NCBI GenBank assembly: GCA_023663655.1
Contig: JAMPGZ010000009.1
Location: 1-41,775 of the forward strand
Length of the DNA: 41,775 bases
Origin: Lachnospiraceae bacterium
GTDB lineage: Bacteria > Bacteroidota > Bacteroidia > Bacteroidales > Muribaculaceae
Direction of reading: 5' to 3'
Part shown: piece by piece, positions 40,595 to 41,775 of the stretch
Position numbering within the stretch: position 1 is the first letter of the stretch
How the letters are laid out: every line of letters starts with the position of its first letter
Position numbers and translations under genes: made by a program
Notes under the pieces: model-generated
The model's input: the letters and a program-made list of their open reading frames with translations, nothing else
The model's database searches: none
What the model was told of the DNA's origin: nothing

Positions 40595-41608
40595 TCAGCA
40601 AGTGTGTGCGTCAAGATAGGGGTTGAGCTTGCTCCATTCGCTGATAGGAGGCATCACGCCCATCTCGATCACCTCGTCACGCAGGGTGCAGAGGTGCTTG
40701 TAGCTCTGTTCGAGTTCCTTCTTCTCTTCGGGAGTTCCCTTGATAGGTTTGCAGGTCACGCCGTCTTTGGTGATGCAAGTTTCCATCGCCATCATTATGT
40801 GGCTGAAGCGGTCGTTGTTCACATATACTCCGGCAGGCCAGCGGAACGGTGCGCCACCCATTGCGGCGGCAATCATCTCGATCGACAGATATGACGGGCT
40901 TTGGAATGAGGAACGTCCACGAAGCTCTATGATGCGTTTTCCGCCCTGGATCACGCGTGTCTTCAGTTCATCCCATTCCTTGTCGGGAAGTTCGGCGGTG
41001 CCTATGATTTCCGTGAGCGGTTTGCCATTGACTGTTGTGGTCGAGGCAAACACTGCCATCTGTTCGCCGTGTCCTCCGTAGGTGCGGCAGTTCACGATCT
41101 CGTCAGCCGGAATCTTGAACTGCTTTGCGAGTTCGTTGCGCAGACGTGTGCTGTCAAGAGCGGCAAGCGTGGTCACCTGCGACGGCTTAAGCCCTGAGTA
41201 GAGTAGGGTGATAAGACCGGTGATGTCGGCAGGATTGAAAATCACGGTGATGTGTTTCACATCGGGGCAATATGCTCTCACATCCTTTCCGAATTGTTCT
41301 GCTATGGCTGCGTTGCCTTTCAGAAGGTCTTCTCGGGTCATGCCCGCCTTACGTGCGGCGCCGCCTGAGTTGACTATATATTTAGCGTCGGTCAATGCTT
41401 CCTTCACATCGGTTGTGTAAGTGATGTTTACGCCTTCAAATCCACATTGCAGCAGCTCTTCAGCCACACCTTCCAATGCAGGTCCGTAGGGGTCATATAA
41501 ACAGATGTTAGGTGTCAATCCCATCATTATGGCAGTTTGCGCCATGTTTGATCCAATCATTCCGGCAGCGCCGACAATGACCAATTTGTCTTTTGTTAAG
41601 AAGTTCAT
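40595..41608 (-). CDS. mdh: Malate dehydrogenase (lactate/malate dehydrogenase family)
   Basis: A 337-aa cytoplasmic NAD-dependent dehydrogenase that interconverts malate and oxaloacetate, used by Bacteroidales in the fumarate/succinate branch of fermentation. The Rossmann fold begins with LVIVGAAGMIGSNMAQTA. The active site shows the mobile-loop arginines in GGAARKAGMTREDLL, substrate-binding NPADI in place of the usual NPVD, LDSTRLRNELA with the substrate arginine, and the catalytic His in YGGHGEQM near residue 179. It is somewhat longer than classical bacterial Mdh (~312 aa). The gene is monocistronic and converges on the glucan phosphorylase gene. Malate specificity is family-based; lactate or a related 2-hydroxyacid is the alternative. 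Confidence 0.85.
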   Translation of the reverse strand: MNFLTKDKLVIVGAAGMIGSNMAQTAIMMGLTPNICLYDPYGPALEGVAEELLQCGFEGVNITYTTDVKEALTDAKYIVNSGGAARKAGMTREDLLKGNAAIAEQFGKDVRAYCPDVKHITVIFNPADITGLITLLYSGLKPSQVTTLAALDSTRLRNELAKQFKIPADEIVNCRTYGGHGEQMAVFASTTTVNGKPLTEIIGTAELPDKEWDELKTRVIQGGKRIIELRGRSSFQSPSYLSIEMIAAAMGGAPFRWPAGVYVNNDRFSHIMMAMETCITKDGVTCKPIKGTPEEKKELEQSYKHLCTLRDEVIEMGVMPPISEWSKLNPYLDAHTC

Positions 41609-41677
41609 ACCTATGTATATTAAAGTCAGGTTATATTACACTTTAACAATTTATCGGTATAATTTGTTTGATCCGTC

Positions 41678-41689
41678 CTCTGTACAGAG
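41678..41689. promoter_or_regulatory. 12-bp palindrome in the mdh leader
   Basis: CTCTGTACAGAG is a perfect palindrome about 70 bases upstream of the mdh ATG, within the predicted leader. It shares the ATCTCT string with the hairpin at 41720-41740. Confidence 0.4.
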
Positions 41690-41719
41690 ATATTTCACTG
41701 TTAACTAATATTAACACGT

Positions 41720-41740
41720 GTATCTCTTGCTAAGAGATAC
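41720..41740 (-). promoter_or_regulatory. Stem-loop at the predicted 5' end of the mdh mRNA
   Basis: GTATCTCT (41720-41727) and AGAGATAC (41733-41740) form a perfect 8-bp stem with a 5-base loop. The predicted start of transcription (about 41741) lies right beside it, so the hairpin would cap the 5' end of the message. Confidence 0.5.
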
Positions 41741-41747
41741 TCATCCT

Positions 41748-41755
41748 CAAAATTA
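41748..41755 (-). promoter_or_regulatory. -7 element of mdh
   Basis: TAATTTTG on the minus strand matches TAnnTTTG. The -33 element would lie just beyond the right end of the window. The leader would be about 130 bases. Confidence 0.45.
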
Positions 41756-41775
41756 GTTTAGGTTGCACTACGCAC

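Overview
The window comes from a Bacteroidales genome, most likely a gut Muribaculaceae or close relative. The reasons are a SusC/SusD pair, TAnnTTTG (-7) and TTTG (-33) Bacteroidetes promoters about 19-20 bp apart in front of many genes, a near absence of Shine-Dalgarno sequences, a GT3-type glycogen synthase, a DUF3417-type glucan phosphorylase, a SpoIID/DUF4922 fusion beside an AmpG-like permease, and a C-terminal 'YNLQGVQV...KGIVIKNGKKF' tail on a secreted protein. No rRNA, tRNA, CRISPR array, insertion sequence or replication origin was found. Genus is inference.

Layout. 1-6.0 kb (minus strand): a cell-wall recycling/RNA helicase operon (DbpA-like helicase, then a three-domain GT2 / GalT-like / SpoIID protein, then an AmpG-like importer). 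6.0-8.4 kb: a TlpA-type thiol-disulfide protein and a ZupT-like ZIP metal transporter. 8.6-10.6 kb: a small AT-rich accessory patch (KilA-N protein, an unrecognised 205-aa protein, a small membrane protein). 11 kb: a membrane-anchored TPR protein. 12-23 kb: a fucose-linked nutrient region with fucP, fucI, susD and susC, then an alpha/beta hydrolase plus rhamnose/fucose mutarotase operon. Between susC and the mutarotase lie a candidate ~250-nt structured RNA on the plus strand and a dense block of short hairpins. 23.2-27.6 kb: a small secreted protein whose promoter spacer is an (AT)10 tract, then pyruvate:ferredoxin oxidoreductase. 27.7-33.6 kb: a two-component system (NtrY-like kinase, NtrC-like regulator) divergent from an FtsX/MacB-like ABC exporter with an almost perfect sigma-54 promoter. 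33.7-36.1 kb: a GH51 arabinofuranosidase. 36.3-40.5 kb: a glycogen synthase / glucan phosphorylase operon. 40.6-41.6 kb: malate dehydrogenase.

How the genes work together. The SusCD pair would bring fucose-bearing glycans across the outer membrane, FucP moves free fucose across the inner membrane, the mutarotase may interconvert anomers and FucI makes fuculose. The kinase and aldolase are not in the window. PFOR, malate dehydrogenase and the glycogen pair are central metabolism. The kinase/regulator/ABC cluster reads as a self-contained envelope-stress or drug-response module using sigma-54.

The most unusual observations are the dinucleotide tract inside a promoter spacer (possible phase variation), the sigma-54-controlled kinase/ABC module, the candidate structured RNA upstream of susC, the hairpin block with a 22-bp perfect stem, a 24-bp perfect palindrome inside the KilA-N gene, and two promoters placed so close to ATG that the mRNAs should be leaderless.
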